From assembly GCA_937916465.1 (NCBI GenBank), contig CALFTK010000021.1, forward strand, positions 49,500 to 113,499: 64,000 nt of DNA, given 5' to 3'. Below, piece after piece: positions 54,305 to 62,556 of this stretch. The notes under the pieces were generated by a model. That model made no database searches and was not told the origin of the DNA. It saw nothing but the letters and a program-made list of their open reading frames with translations. The number at the start of each line of letters is the position of its first letter. Position 1 is the stretch's first letter. The position numbers were made by a program, and so were the translations under genes. Source of the stretch: an uncultured Bacteroidales bacterium. Lineage in GTDB: Bacteria > Bacteroidota > Bacteroidia > Bacteroidales > Bacteroidaceae.

Positions 54305-55701
54305 TTACGACTACCATTCATCTATCAGATATCCTCAATTCGCAACGTATAGACGTTGCCTATTATAAGGATAATTCAGGGACAAATGATTTTGTTTCTC
54401 TTTCAAAATACGTGGATATTAAAGGAGGGAAGCGCATACCTAAGGATAAATCTTTTTCTTTTGAGAATACCAATTATCTGTATATGCGTTTATCCGATAT
54501 TACTGATTTTGAATGTATCAATTATAGTGTTTTAAAAAACATCAGCGAAGAATTATTTAATATTCTAAAGCGATATGAAATATGCAATAATGAAATTATT
54601 TTTTCTGTTGCAGGCACTATCGGTCGTGTTTTTGTCGTGAAGAACATCCCTGAAGGAAAACGTGTCATATTAACGGAAAATTGTGCAAAACTTTTGCCGA
54701 AGAATGATGGAGTCCTTCCTGAATACATTTCGATACTATTAAATTGCGATTTTATTCAAAAGCAGATAGAAAAGAATAGAATTCAAACTACTATCCCCAA
54801 AATAGGATTAGAGCGCATTGGAAAAATAAGAATCCCAATATTGCCAGATATTAAACGGCAAACGGAAATCATTGGTTTTTATGAGAAAGAATTGGAAAGG
54901 CAACGGCAAATGATTCAACTAGCCAACATTGAAGAAAACAATATTGATTCTGTAATATTAAGTTCTCTTGGTATGCCTCTCCATTTTAATGAGAATCTGA
55001 GGAATAATAGAAATTTCTGTGTTAATATATCAGAATTACTTAATAACAGAATTGATCCATATTATCATAAACGTTATTTTAAAGAAGCATTTGATTCCCT
55101 GAAAAAAGCTGACGGAATAAAGTGTTTAAAAGATATTGCCGTATTGATAACAAGTGGTATTACACCAAAATCGGGCGGAAAAGATTATACTACTCCTGAT
55201 AAGGGAATAGCCTTTATACGAAGTGGAGACATTGATATTAATGGAGATATTAACTATTCCGAACTATTATATATAACACAAGAGATTCATGATACCCAAA
55301 TGAAATCTTCTCAGTTAAAAAGGAATGATATAATGATTGCTATAGTTGGTGCTACTATTGGTCAGGTTGGGATATATCTATCAGATAACGAAGCTAATAT
55401 CAATCAAGCAATAGCTTTAGTCAGGTTAAAAGAGAATATAAATCCAGAATATGTTAAGGAGGTTTTAAATTCATCCATTGGTCAGTTGAATTTTGATCGT
55501 TTGAAGCGCCCTGTTGCGAGAGCCAACATCAATTTAGAGGAAATAGCATCTATAATGATACCCGTACCAGACATAGACAAACAAAACGAAATTGTCAGAA
55601 TAGTAAAAGGTATTAGGAAGAAGGTAAAGCAACGTTATTTAGAAGGAAATTCGATTTTAAATGAAGCAAGACAAAAGATAGAAAAACTAATATTAGAATA
55701 G
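54301..55701 (+). CDS. Specificity subunit (HsdS/BcgI-B-like)
   Basis: A 466-residue protein with two TRD-plus-helix halves. TRD1 at about 25-175 ends in the helix DIKRQTEIIGFYEKELERQR. TRD2 at about 255-420 (GITPKSGGKDYTTPDKGIAF, NDIMIAIVGATIGQVGIYLS) ends in DIDKQNEIVRIVKGIRKK. It gives DNA specificity to the upstream nuclease-methyltransferase, with whose stop its ATG overlaps. Unlike the first locus, I see no inverted cassettes or invertase beside it. The next gene begins 2 bp after its stop. Confidence 0.85.
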   Translation: MITTTIHLSDILNSQRIDVAYYKDNSGTNDFVSLSKYVDIKGGKRIPKDKSFSFENTNYLYMRLSDITDFECINYSVLKNISEELFNILKRYEICNNEIIFSVAGTIGRVFVVKNIPEGKRVILTENCAKLLPKNDGVLPEYISILLNCDFIQKQIEKNRIQTTIPKIGLERIGKIRIPILPDIKRQTEIIGFYEKELERQRQMIQLANIEENNIDSVILSSLGMPLHFNENLRNNRNFCVNISELLNNRIDPYYHKRYFKEAFDSLKKADGIKCLKDIAVLITSGITPKSGGKDYTTPDKGIAFIRSGDIDINGDINYSELLYITQEIHDTQMKSSQLKRNDIMIAIVGATIGQVGIYLSDNEANINQAIALVRLKENINPEYVKEVLNSSIGQLNFDRLKRPVARANINLEEIASIMIPVPDIDKQNEIVRIVKGIRKKVKQRYLEGNSILNEARQKIEKLILE

Positions 55702-55703
55702 TT

Positions 55704-57497
55704 ATGGCAAAGTTAGAAGGTATAATTTACAAGGCTTTTGAGAACTTTATAGTTTTTAGAGGGTATGCTCCTATCGGTGTTCTTGCAAAAGTGTCAAGAC
55801 GTCCAGAAGCATATCAACGAATGGCTGATGATAATCACAAACGAGATATTATTAAATTCTTAAGGAGGAAAGAGTATTCTTATTTTCCAGAACTGGTCTT
55901 AGCATATCGGGGAGCCGATTTAAATGGACTCATTGGTGAGTTGCATGGAAAAGACGATATCGAATATAATGCAGAATCGTATGTAAAAGGGCTTAAAATC
56001 TTGAAGGAAAGAGTACCAGTAAGTGGATATAGAGCAAGGCATGCTCAACTTCAAATAGCTGAAAATATTTTGTTGAGAGTAGACGGTAATCATAGATTGG
56101 AACCTTTCGATGATAGCGATGATTGGTGGAGTCTCTTTATTGAGGAAAATGCACCTGTAACATATTCTAATGATGAAAAAGCACAATGGTTACACCAAAA
56201 GATAAGCTCATATAAACAAGAAATTGAAAATATTATCGTTCCTTTTTCAATTGTAATTTCCAATCAGGATATTGCTGATAAATTTGAAGCTTCTATTTTC
56301 AATAATATTAACTTCAAACAACTCCCATTAAAACAGGAGAAGAATATTCAGAATGTTTATAGATTTTTAAAAGATTCTGAAGAGTTAGGGGCTGCTCATT
56401 TCCTAACCATTAAATTGATAGAACTTGTTGAAAATGGGCACTTTAAAGGCCTTTCATTGTTGGCAATGGGAACTGAAAACGAAATTTATAGAACAGTATG
56501 TCTTAAAACTATAGATTTGTTGTTGAGTTATAATCAGAAATATGCAAATGAAATAGAAGAAATAAAAAAGAATATAAGTGAATATGATGCTATTATAAAG
56601 GAGCAGGAACAAGAAAGAGAAAAACTTAAAAAACAACTTTTACCCAAAACAGAACGTAGGTCAAAACGCGAGATTGAAGAAAAAATCAGTAAAAATCAAA
56701 AGTTCTTAGATGAAACTATTCGTAATAAGGAGATTGCTCAAAAGCAAATTAACGTTTTAAATAAATTCATCAAATCATCAAATTGTATTGATGATATAGA
56801 GATTGCGATACAATCACTAAGGTCAACATATGCAAGATTAGGAGATAATTATGGTAATATATCAATGTTTGTTGCCCTTGTATATTTCAAATTGTTGGAT
56901 GAATCAAAATTTACAAGTTTCATAGAATGGATTATTAAAAATGGAATAAATAAAATCCCGGTGGATGATTATTTACCAACTCATAATGCAGAATCCCTTA
57001 TTGCTTTATTTAATCGAGTGTATGAAGCAAAGGGAAAAGAGATTTTTATCTCCATGCAATTTAATGATCCTCAAAGTGAAATGATATATGAAAAAGTTGT
57101 ACAAACAATAGAAAGATTTAATCATAGAAAAGAATTGGATATAAAAATTACCATGATTAGAATTGATCAGAAAACAACAACAGAAATGTTTACTATTTCA
57201 AATGAAATAACAAGGGCTATAGAAAATAGCAGTTTAATCATAGCTGATTTAAGTAGTCATAATGTTAATGTCTATCATGAAATAGGTATAGCGATGGGGG
57301 TAGCTCAGGCTAAAAATCTTCCAGCACCTGTTATATTGCTGTATAAAACAGATTCTTCATTTAGAGATAAAAATACAATTGATGCAGATCATTTTATTGG
57401 TTTCAACCTTCGTGGTGAATCTCAATTGAGATTTGAAACTTATAAACAACTTGAAGATGGGCTGATGGAGAGACTTGAAAAGCATTATGAGGTATAA
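55704..57497 (+). CDS. DGQHR-domain protein fused to a TIR/deoxyribosyltransferase-like domain
   Basis: A 597-residue protein of unusual layout. The N-terminal part contains LRVDGNHRLEPFDD (DGNHR at 127-131), the signature of DGQHR/DndB-type, ParB-fold proteins. A long coiled coil fills about 280-355 (EEIEEIKKNISEYD to KSKREIEEKI-type repeats). The C-terminal domain from about 444 (GKEIFISMQF) has the Rossmann-like core of TIR-like/nucleoside 2-deoxyribosyltransferase folds: RAIENSSLIIADLS, NVNVYHEIGIAMG, with E526 as the candidate catalytic acid. Its start is 2 bp after the specificity gene, so it belongs to that operon. An NAD- or nucleotide-cleaving effector whose N-terminus senses DNA or the RM complex is a reasonable inference; it is not shown. 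Confidence 0.65.
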   Translation: MAKLEGIIYKAFENFIVFRGYAPIGVLAKVSRRPEAYQRMADDNHKRDIIKFLRRKEYSYFPELVLAYRGADLNGLIGELHGKDDIEYNAESYVKGLKILKERVPVSGYRARHAQLQIAENILLRVDGNHRLEPFDDSDDWWSLFIEENAPVTYSNDEKAQWLHQKISSYKQEIENIIVPFSIVISNQDIADKFEASIFNNINFKQLPLKQEKNIQNVYRFLKDSEELGAAHFLTIKLIELVENGHFKGLSLLAMGTENEIYRTVCLKTIDLLLSYNQKYANEIEEIKKNISEYDAIIKEQEQEREKLKKQLLPKTERRSKREIEEKISKNQKFLDETIRNKEIAQKQINVLNKFIKSSNCIDDIEIAIQSLRSTYARLGDNYGNISMFVALVYFKLLDESKFTSFIEWIIKNGINKIPVDDYLPTHNAESLIALFNRVYEAKGKEIFISMQFNDPQSEMIYEKVVQTIERFNHRKELDIKITMIRIDQKTTTEMFTISNEITRAIENSSLIIADLSSHNVNVYHEIGIAMGVAQAKNLPAPVILLYKTDSSFRDKNTIDADHFIGFNLRGESQLRFETYKQLEDGLMERLEKHYEV

Positions 57498-57511
57498 CTT
57501 GATTTGATATA

Positions 57512-59524
57512 ATGAGGGATTACGTTTGCTTTTTTACTAAGTACGATTTAAGTATAGGACATTACCTTGAGATGGCAGAAAAGCGAATTCAAGAAGTGTC
57601 AAAGGGAAATGTGCCTACAAATTTGGAAGGCATTATAGAGCTTTGGCATATTCGGCGAATGATAGAAGAGGATTGTAGATTGCAAAAATGGACTGATGCT
57701 AAATTTGATAAACTCAAATTATCTACGAATGCATATAATACTATAATTGCCAACTATTTTAATAGTATTGACCCGAAAATGCTCAAATGTGAGTATGAGC
57801 AATTGAATTGGACTTATAAAGAAACATTCTGGCAGATTATAGATGCATACAAATTATACAAATTAATTATACCTGAAATATTACATGATATTATATCAGA
57901 GAACGTCAACTATTTGCGTTATGTATTACAGTGTAAAGGAATCGTTGAAAAGTTCAAGAATGTTATTCGCAATGAACTTTTAAGCAATATAAATAGCGCA
58001 CATATCATTCTTGATAGATATGTAACAAAGCCGGATTCATTACAAAAATCGGAAATATTCCTTCCTTCGAATCTAACATTGGTTGATAAAGAGCAAATCA
58101 TAAACAATTATTTAGATAGTGAGGAACCCAATTTAAACTATGTAAGATTAATCACACAAATTAAAGATGAGAAAGATAAGATAATACTTTCAACTAAAAC
58201 TAAATTGAAGGCTGAAATACTTGTCAATAAGTTAAATAACGAGTTGATGAATGATTCAAGGACTTCTATAACACATTGGTCTATAAAAGTACAATTTACA
58301 AATGAAGAAGGAATACAACCTGTTAATTTTAATAATGATGAGCAAGGCATTCCGACTTATACTTATAGTGTACCTTACATAAAAGAATGTAATAATATAC
58401 AACGTGTAAGAAACTGTATTACGCTATTTGGATGGATGAATAGGCGCTTTTTAGTAAACTTGATTAATAAAAAGTGTGAAGTTAATACAATTGAATCTTT
58501 TATAATGGATAAAGGAAAATATTCTTATCCCTCATATACGCATTTTTATCACAAAAATAGTTTATCTTTATATGAATTATATGGATATAATGAAGTATTA
58601 AAACGAATGGGAAGTTCTTTTGAAAAGGAATTGAAACTGTTTTATGAAAGTTTTTTGCAAACCGAATATGATTATCCTAGTTTGCCAATAAATTTTCCAA
58701 TGGAAAACGATTCATCATTGAATAAATGTCGAGTATTATGTCCTGAATTAGATGCTATAATAAAACAATATAGTACATTCGTGAAAGAAGATGAAATTAA
58801 CAAAGATTATATACGATTGTCAAAACCCATAAAGGTTGAAGAAGGTAAGAGTTTGTTAGAAAATAAATATTATGAGGTTAATGTCAAAAATGAAACCATT
58901 GATATTGTATTAAGAGGGCTGTTTCGTTCAGGAAATTCATTATTGCATTTTGTAGAACCATTCAAAGATAAAAATTATCATTCTTTAACAGAGTTATTAG
59001 AACATGAAAATGACGTTTTGTATTCTAATTATGATGATTTTCAAAAACCTCATTTAGATTTTCTTATAGAACAAGATCTCATAGGTGTTAATGAATGTGG
59101 ACATTTATATATCGCAAATAAGACTAAAATCGAAGTTTTAAAGTCTCTTTGGGAATATGGTGTTTGTTCTTATTGGCATTACGGTACAGAAGGCAGAGCG
59201 ATTCTTGATGATTTCTTTAATAAGGATTGGCTTATTAAGGATGACCATCTGTTGAGTAGCTTTGAGCGTGATTATTTTAGCTATTATCTTGATAATATGA
59301 AATATACCAATGGTATGGCATATAGGAATCATTATATGCACGGAAGCACCCCTCCTGTAGATGATGAAAAAGAACATTCAACGGCATATCTTACAATTCT
59401 GAAATTACTTACTATTTTAATTTTAAAAATAGAAGATGATTTATGGCTAGCAAGAAGAGCTACTGCAATCTATGCAATCAATAATGATTGGAAGAAAATC
59501 CGAAGTAAGATAAATGACTGTTGA
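57512..59524 (+). CDS. Large protein of unknown family with C-terminal HEPN-like motif
   Basis: A 670-residue, AT-rich gene 14 bp downstream of the DGQHR-TIR-like gene. I do not recognise the full protein. The N-terminal and middle parts are helix-rich with no membrane segment. Near the C-terminus, TNGMAYRNHYMHGST contains R605-N606-x3-H610, the Rx4-6H pattern of HEPN ribonucleases (with the usual polar residue after Arg), followed by two long helices (STAYLTILKLLTILILKIED). The preceding QPHLDFLIEQDLIG-type segment looks like a winged-helix edge. A DUF4209-like assignment is an alternative, as that family also has an RN-HG motif. Either way the motif and context suggest a nuclease-type effector. 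Confidence 0.5.
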   Translation: MRDYVCFFTKYDLSIGHYLEMAEKRIQEVSKGNVPTNLEGIIELWHIRRMIEEDCRLQKWTDAKFDKLKLSTNAYNTIIANYFNSIDPKMLKCEYEQLNWTYKETFWQIIDAYKLYKLIIPEILHDIISENVNYLRYVLQCKGIVEKFKNVIRNELLSNINSAHIILDRYVTKPDSLQKSEIFLPSNLTLVDKEQIINNYLDSEEPNLNYVRLITQIKDEKDKIILSTKTKLKAEILVNKLNNELMNDSRTSITHWSIKVQFTNEEGIQPVNFNNDEQGIPTYTYSVPYIKECNNIQRVRNCITLFGWMNRRFLVNLINKKCEVNTIESFIMDKGKYSYPSYTHFYHKNSLSLYELYGYNEVLKRMGSSFEKELKLFYESFLQTEYDYPSLPINFPMENDSSLNKCRVLCPELDAIIKQYSTFVKEDEINKDYIRLSKPIKVEEGKSLLENKYYEVNVKNETIDIVLRGLFRSGNSLLHFVEPFKDKNYHSLTELLEHENDVLYSNYDDFQKPHLDFLIEQDLIGVNECGHLYIANKTKIEVLKSLWEYGVCSYWHYGTEGRAILDDFFNKDWLIKDDHLLSSFERDYFSYYLDNMKYTNGMAYRNHYMHGSTPPVDDEKEHSTAYLTILKLLTILILKIEDDLWLARRATAIYAINNDWKKIRSKINDC

Positions 59525-59601
59525 CAAAAAATAATAAAACATACTTAAAAATATTGATATAATAAAATATAATGTACATAATTTTAGATAATAATTGATT
59601 T

Positions 59602-60447
59602 ATGAAAAATAACATCTATGAAATAGCATTTGAATGCAAAAAAATTGCTGATCAGCAAATAGAAGTCATAAGGACTATTATCCCTCGTGGAAATATCATA
59701 TATACAGATTATACTGTTAATGGTAATATAAGAGGATATGAACAAAAACTTTTATGCTTGAAAGATGCAATGAAAGATAAATATCCTGAATTATGCTTTC
59801 AAATGCAAGAGCACATGGATAAATATGATACAGATAAAATTGTTCATTTGTCTGCATTAGAGGCTATTGTTAATAGCATTATAGCATTAGAAGGTAATAT
59901 TGTTATAGAGGAACCTGTCATAACAAAAAGGGATGTCACTATTAAAAAGAAAAAGATTTTCATCAGTCATAAAAGTGAAGATAAACCTTTCGTAGATGCT
60001 CTTGTGAATTTATTGAGACTTTATATTGGTTCAGATACCGATAAAATCTTTTGCAGCTCTGTTCCTAACTATAAGATAGGCTTAGGCAAAGAAATATACC
60101 CCGAAATAAAGGCTCAATTTGATGAGTTTGATGTTTTTATGATTATTATTCATTCGCCTCTCTATTATCAAAGTCCAATATGCCTTAATGAAATGGGGGC
60201 TTCATGGATTTTAGATACCAAGTGTTGCTCTTTCCTTACTGCGAACTGCAAATATGATGATTTAAAAGGAACAATAGATAGACAGTATGTATCAATAAAA
60301 GTGAATGGGGATGATGTTAAAGATCGGATGAATGAGTTTATTTGCAAAGTTTTAGAGTATTTTGAGTTGCCTCAGATTGAAATGTTAAAATTCTCCCAAT
60401 GGGAAGCTGATAGAGATAAGTTTATAAAAGAAGTATGTAATTTTTAA
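59602..60447 (+). CDS. TIR-domain protein
   Basis: A 281-residue protein: an N-terminal helical region of about 110 residues, then a TIR domain (about 116-230). The TIR features are KKKIFISHKSEDKPFVDALV (strand A and box 1), the BB-loop region CSSVPNYKIGLGKEIYPEI, FDVFMIIIHSPLY, and CLNEMGASW with the putative catalytic E197. Bacterial TIR effectors cleave NAD+ during abortive infection. A lone TIR protein usually needs a sensor; here the adjacent 670-residue and DGQHR proteins are candidates. The 77 bp gap upstream is AT-rich, so it may have its own promoter, though I see no clear box. Confidence 0.83.
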   Translation: MKNNIYEIAFECKKIADQQIEVIRTIIPRGNIIYTDYTVNGNIRGYEQKLLCLKDAMKDKYPELCFQMQEHMDKYDTDKIVHLSALEAIVNSIIALEGNIVIEEPVITKRDVTIKKKKIFISHKSEDKPFVDALVNLLRLYIGSDTDKIFCSSVPNYKIGLGKEIYPEIKAQFDEFDVFMIIIHSPLYYQSPICLNEMGASWILDTKCCSFLTANCKYDDLKGTIDRQYVSIKVNGDDVKDRMNEFICKVLEYFELPQIEMLKFSQWEADRDKFIKEVCNF

Positions 60448-60489
60448 TATTTCTTGTTGAATAAGCGAAGAAAAATACCGTATTGAATT

Positions 60490-61911
60490 ATGACCAAGGA
60501 ATCTCAAAACATAGAATTCAAAGAAAGTTGGCGTGACGAATATCTAAAATGGATATGTGGCTTTGCCAATGCGCAAGGAGGTACGCTTTATATCGGTGTA
60601 TCTGACAATGGAGAAGTGTGTGGCTTGCAAGATGCCAAGAAATTGATGGAGGATATTCCTAACAAAGTACGTGATTTACTCGGTATTTTGGTGGATGTCA
60701 ATTTGAAAGCAAAAGACGGGAAAGAATATCTTGAAATCATAACAGAAAGTTATCCTTATCCAATCAGTTATCGTGGACACTACTATCAACGTAGTGGGGC
60801 TACCAATCAAGAATTGAAAGGAGCTTCACTCGACCGTTTTATGCTTCGTAAGCAAGGTCGTACATGGGATGGCGTACCTATTCCTTATCTAAAAAAGGAA
60901 GATTTGGACGGTAATGCTTTTGATATATTCCGAAAATATGCTGCCAGAAGTGGTCGCATGGATGATGGCGATTTGCAAGAAAATGATGAAGGACTGCTTG
61001 ATAAACTGCGTTTGGCGGAAGGCGATTACCTAAAACGGGCAGCCGCGCTTGTTTTTCATCCCGACCCTGAGAAATATGTAACTGGAGCGTTTATAAAGAT
61101 TGCCTATTTCAAGGAAGATGCCAATCTGATATTTCAAGATGAAATTCATGGAAATCTTTTTCACCAAGTAAAGGCTACCATGGAGTTGTTGACTACTAAA
61201 TATCTTCGTGCTTTAGTTAGCTACGAAGGGATTCAACGCATTGAAAGTTTGCCTGTTCCGCGTGAGGCTTTACGAGAAGCATTGCTCAATGCTGTGGTTC
61301 ATAAGGCATACGAAACATTGACTCCGATTCAGATTGCGGTCTATGATGACAAACTGGAGATATGGAATTGTGGTACTTTGCCAGAGGATTGGACTTTGAA
61401 CCATCTTTTGGGTAAGCATCGCAGTCGTCCGTATAATCCGGATATTGCGAATGTCTTCTTTCGTGCTGGTGAGATTGAAGCATGGGGACGAGGTATTGAA
61501 CGAATTATTGCAGCTTGCAAGAATGCCGGATATCCAGAACCTCAATTTGATTATGATGGTGGTGGTTTATGGACTATCTTCCATTTTGGAAAAGAATATG
61601 CTGAGACTACCCAGAAAACCGCCCCAAGTGAGGGAGTAAGTGAGGGAATAAATGAGGGAGTAAATGAGGGAGATACTCATATTGATGCAATTAACCAAAT
61701 TGAGAATGTAAGTGATACTACAAAAATAGAATTAGCTAAAATTCTACATCTATTTCATGACAATGAAGGATTAAATTTAAAAGATATTGCTTTGAGAGTT
61801 GATAGACCAGCTAAAACTGTTGAACGTTATCTGAAAATCCTTAAAGATTTGTCAATTATTGAATTTAGAGGTGCGCCTCGTAGCGGCAAGTATTATGTTG
61901 TAAAATTATAG
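60490..61911 (+). CDS. AlbA_2/Schlafen-type ATP-binding regulator
   Basis: A 473-residue protein: an N-terminal AlbA_2 (Schlafen-like) domain at about 5-120 (NIEFKESWRDEYLKWICGFA, NAQGGTLYIGVSDNGEV), a GHKL-like ATP-binding region at about 255-375 (ALREALLNAVVHKAYE, RAGEIEAWGRGIERI), a repetitive linker and a C-terminal winged helix (LKDIALRVDRPAKTVERYLK). Such proteins are frequent in Bacteroidota islands and are annotated as putative DNA-binding or transcriptional regulators. The linker is made by four 12 bp repeats (61627-61674) coding SEGV-SEGI-NEGV-NEGD. Confidence 0.8.
   Translation: MTKESQNIEFKESWRDEYLKWICGFANAQGGTLYIGVSDNGEVCGLQDAKKLMEDIPNKVRDLLGILVDVNLKAKDGKEYLEIITESYPYPISYRGHYYQRSGATNQELKGASLDRFMLRKQGRTWDGVPIPYLKKEDLDGNAFDIFRKYAARSGRMDDGDLQENDEGLLDKLRLAEGDYLKRAAALVFHPDPEKYVTGAFIKIAYFKEDANLIFQDEIHGNLFHQVKATMELLTTKYLRALVSYEGIQRIESLPVPREALREALLNAVVHKAYETLTPIQIAVYDDKLEIWNCGTLPEDWTLNHLLGKHRSRPYNPDIANVFFRAGEIEAWGRGIERIIAACKNAGYPEPQFDYDGGGLWTIFHFGKEYAETTQKTAPSEGVSEGINEGVNEGDTHIDAINQIENVSDTTKIELAKILHLFHDNEGLNLKDIALRVDRPAKTVERYLKILKDLSIIEFRGAPRSGKYYVVKL
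61627..61674 (+). repeat. Four tandem 12 bp repeats inside the AlbA_2 gene
   Basis: Units agtgagggagta, agtgagggaata, aatgagggagta and aatgagggagat keep the frame and encode a Glu-Gly linker between the ATP-binding and winged-helix domains. Confidence 0.85.
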
Positions 61912-62305
61912 ATTTGGTTATGACTGCGTTTTTTGGGAAAGTTGGGGTACTGGAGTAAGTCGTATGGTTGAAGCATGTAAAGCCGTAGGGCTTCCAGAAC
62001 CAGAATATGGAGCAGACGGTTTATTTGTTTGGATTACATTTAAACGTCCTAATATACCGGCTAAAACTGGTGGTCAAACTGGTGGTCAAACTACAATTGA
62101 GCAAGTGTATTCCCTTATAAAAAATACGCCTACCATTACCCGGGCTCAACTTATGGAATTAACAGGGAAAAGTTCAAATACAATACAAAAATGTATTTTG
62201 AAATTAAAACAAGATAATCGTATTAAACGAATTGGCTCTCCTACTTTTGGAGGGTATTGGCAAATAATCGAATTACAAAAAAGGTCACAAAAAAGGTCAC
62301 AGTGA
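61910..62305 (+). pseudogene. C-terminal fragment of a second AlbA_2-type regulator
   Basis: Beginning directly at the stop of the complete gene, a frame encodes the end of the same family: FWESWGTGVSRMVEACKAVG corresponds to AWGRGIERIIAACKNAG of its neighbour, then a TGGQTGGQT linker and a winged helix (TRAQLMELTGKSSNTIQKCI). No N-terminal AlbA_2 part or start is present (ATG 61964 lies inside the conserved block). It is therefore a truncated paralogue, probably left by recombination. It ends within a strong terminator. Confidence 0.65.
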
Positions 62306-62328
62306 TGACCATTTCTGTGACCTTTTTT
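62289..62328 (+). terminator. Intrinsic terminator at the end of the island gene run
   Basis: A 14 bp stem (aaaaaaggtcacag / ctgtgacctttttt) with a 12-base loop ends in six T. It overlaps the stop codon of the regulator fragment. Confidence 0.8.
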
Positions 62329-62488
62329 CGATGTTTATAGACAGTTTGTCCACATAATCCTCCACTCAGCTTGCTGATTCCAGTGTACACTCCACCCGTG
62401 TGATTTATCACTTCGGGGAATTAGGCTACCCCACTATGTTTTTGTGTGGATAACGGGCAAGCCCGTGAGGTGAAAATGGAGAAGAAAA

Positions 62489-62539
62489 AGGAAAACCGCA
62501 TTGACCACTTGTTTGGGGTGGTGCAATGCGGCTTTTCCT
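62489..62539 (-). terminator. Terminator hairpin downstream of the integrase
   Basis: A long imperfect stem around ccgcattg / caatgcgg, flanked by gaaaa / ttttc, lies just past the integrase stop. On the minus strand it runs into a T-rich stretch. Confidence 0.55.
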
Positions 62540-62556
62540 ATGCTTTGTCGTTACGA

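Noticed and set aside
61627..61674. Tandem 12 bp repeats as a CRISPR-like array
   Set aside because: The units are adjacent without spacers, keep the reading frame and encode a protein linker. No CRISPR array or cas gene was seen in the window.
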